DNA of 5,670 nt. Source: Chlamydiales bacterium (GTDB taxonomy: Bacteria > Chlamydiota > Chlamydiia > Chlamydiales > FEN-1388). The DNA lies in the NCBI GenBank assembly GCA_021372185.1, contig JAJFUY010000049.1:1-5670 (forward strand). Reading direction: 5' to 3'. This document shows, piece after piece, positions 5,638 to 5,670 of this stretch. Made by a program: the position numbers and the translations under genes. The first letter of the stretch is position 1. Every line of letters starts with the position of its first letter. The notes below the pieces were generated by a model. It saw nothing but the letters and a program-made list of their open reading frames with translations. It searched no databases and was not told the DNA's origin.

Positions 5638-5670
5638 CGACCACACACCGATTTAACAATAACTTCCACA

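Larger units (their letters stand above)
5454..5670. other. Non-coding, stem-loop-rich region downstream of groEL
   Basis: No ORF of credible length or with a ribosome-binding site is visible on either strand. Besides the two related hairpins there is a stem at 5488-5513: CCCAGG pairs with CCTGGG, then after one mismatch CGAC pairs with GTCG around a TTTA loop. A further stem-loop lies at 5606-5631. The region could be the groEL 3' UTR, the end of a convergent transcript from outside the window, or a small structured RNA on the minus strand. The remaining sequence to 5670 is AT-rich and shows nothing recognisable. Confidence 0.6.

Noticed and set aside
1..5670. Search for mobile elements, CRISPR repeats, defence or toxin-antitoxin genes
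   Set aside because: All the long coding capacity is explained by conserved housekeeping genes. No transposase, integrase, repeat-spacer pattern or target-site duplication was seen.

Overview
The window looks like a piece of a chromosome from the phylum Chlamydiota, probably a lineage outside Chlamydiaceae. The main reason is gene order: a murF-mraY-murD peptidoglycan-precursor run lies close to a groEL paralogue that has no groES partner and no Gly-Gly-Met tail. From memory, this matches Chlamydia trachomatis, where groEL3 (CT755) is followed by murF, mraY and murD (CT756-758). The genus cannot be fixed from the sequence, and the assignment is an inference from synteny and protein character.

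Layout. Positions 1-2746 hold three minus-strand genes, read right to left: murF (441 aa), mraY (401 aa) and the first 65 codons of murD, which runs off the left edge. Gaps are 12 and 7 bases, and each downstream ribosome-binding site overlaps the preceding stop codon, so this is a tight operon. MurF completes UDP-MurNAc-pentapeptide, MraY moves the phospho-MurNAc-pentapeptide onto undecaprenyl phosphate to give lipid I, and MurD adds D-Glu earlier in the same pathway. Positions 2747-2884 form a divergent promoter region. A plus-strand unit follows: tRNA-Cys(GCA) at 2885-2955, then rsmI (16S rRNA C1402 2'-O-methyltransferase, 274 aa), whose ATG is the very next base after the tRNA. After 77 bases comes groEL (531 aa) with its own strong Shine-Dalgarno sequence.

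Positions 5454-5670 contain no credible ORF but several stem-loops. The first is an intrinsic terminator when read on the minus strand. Two of the hairpins share almost the same core sequence, and the last has modest plus-strand terminator character.

No mobile element, CRISPR array or defence system is visible. The most notable points are the zero-base tRNA/rsmI junction, the repeated hairpin cluster with a minus-strand terminator behind groEL, the extra periplasmic segment in MraY, and the tail-less but otherwise catalytically intact GroEL paralogue.
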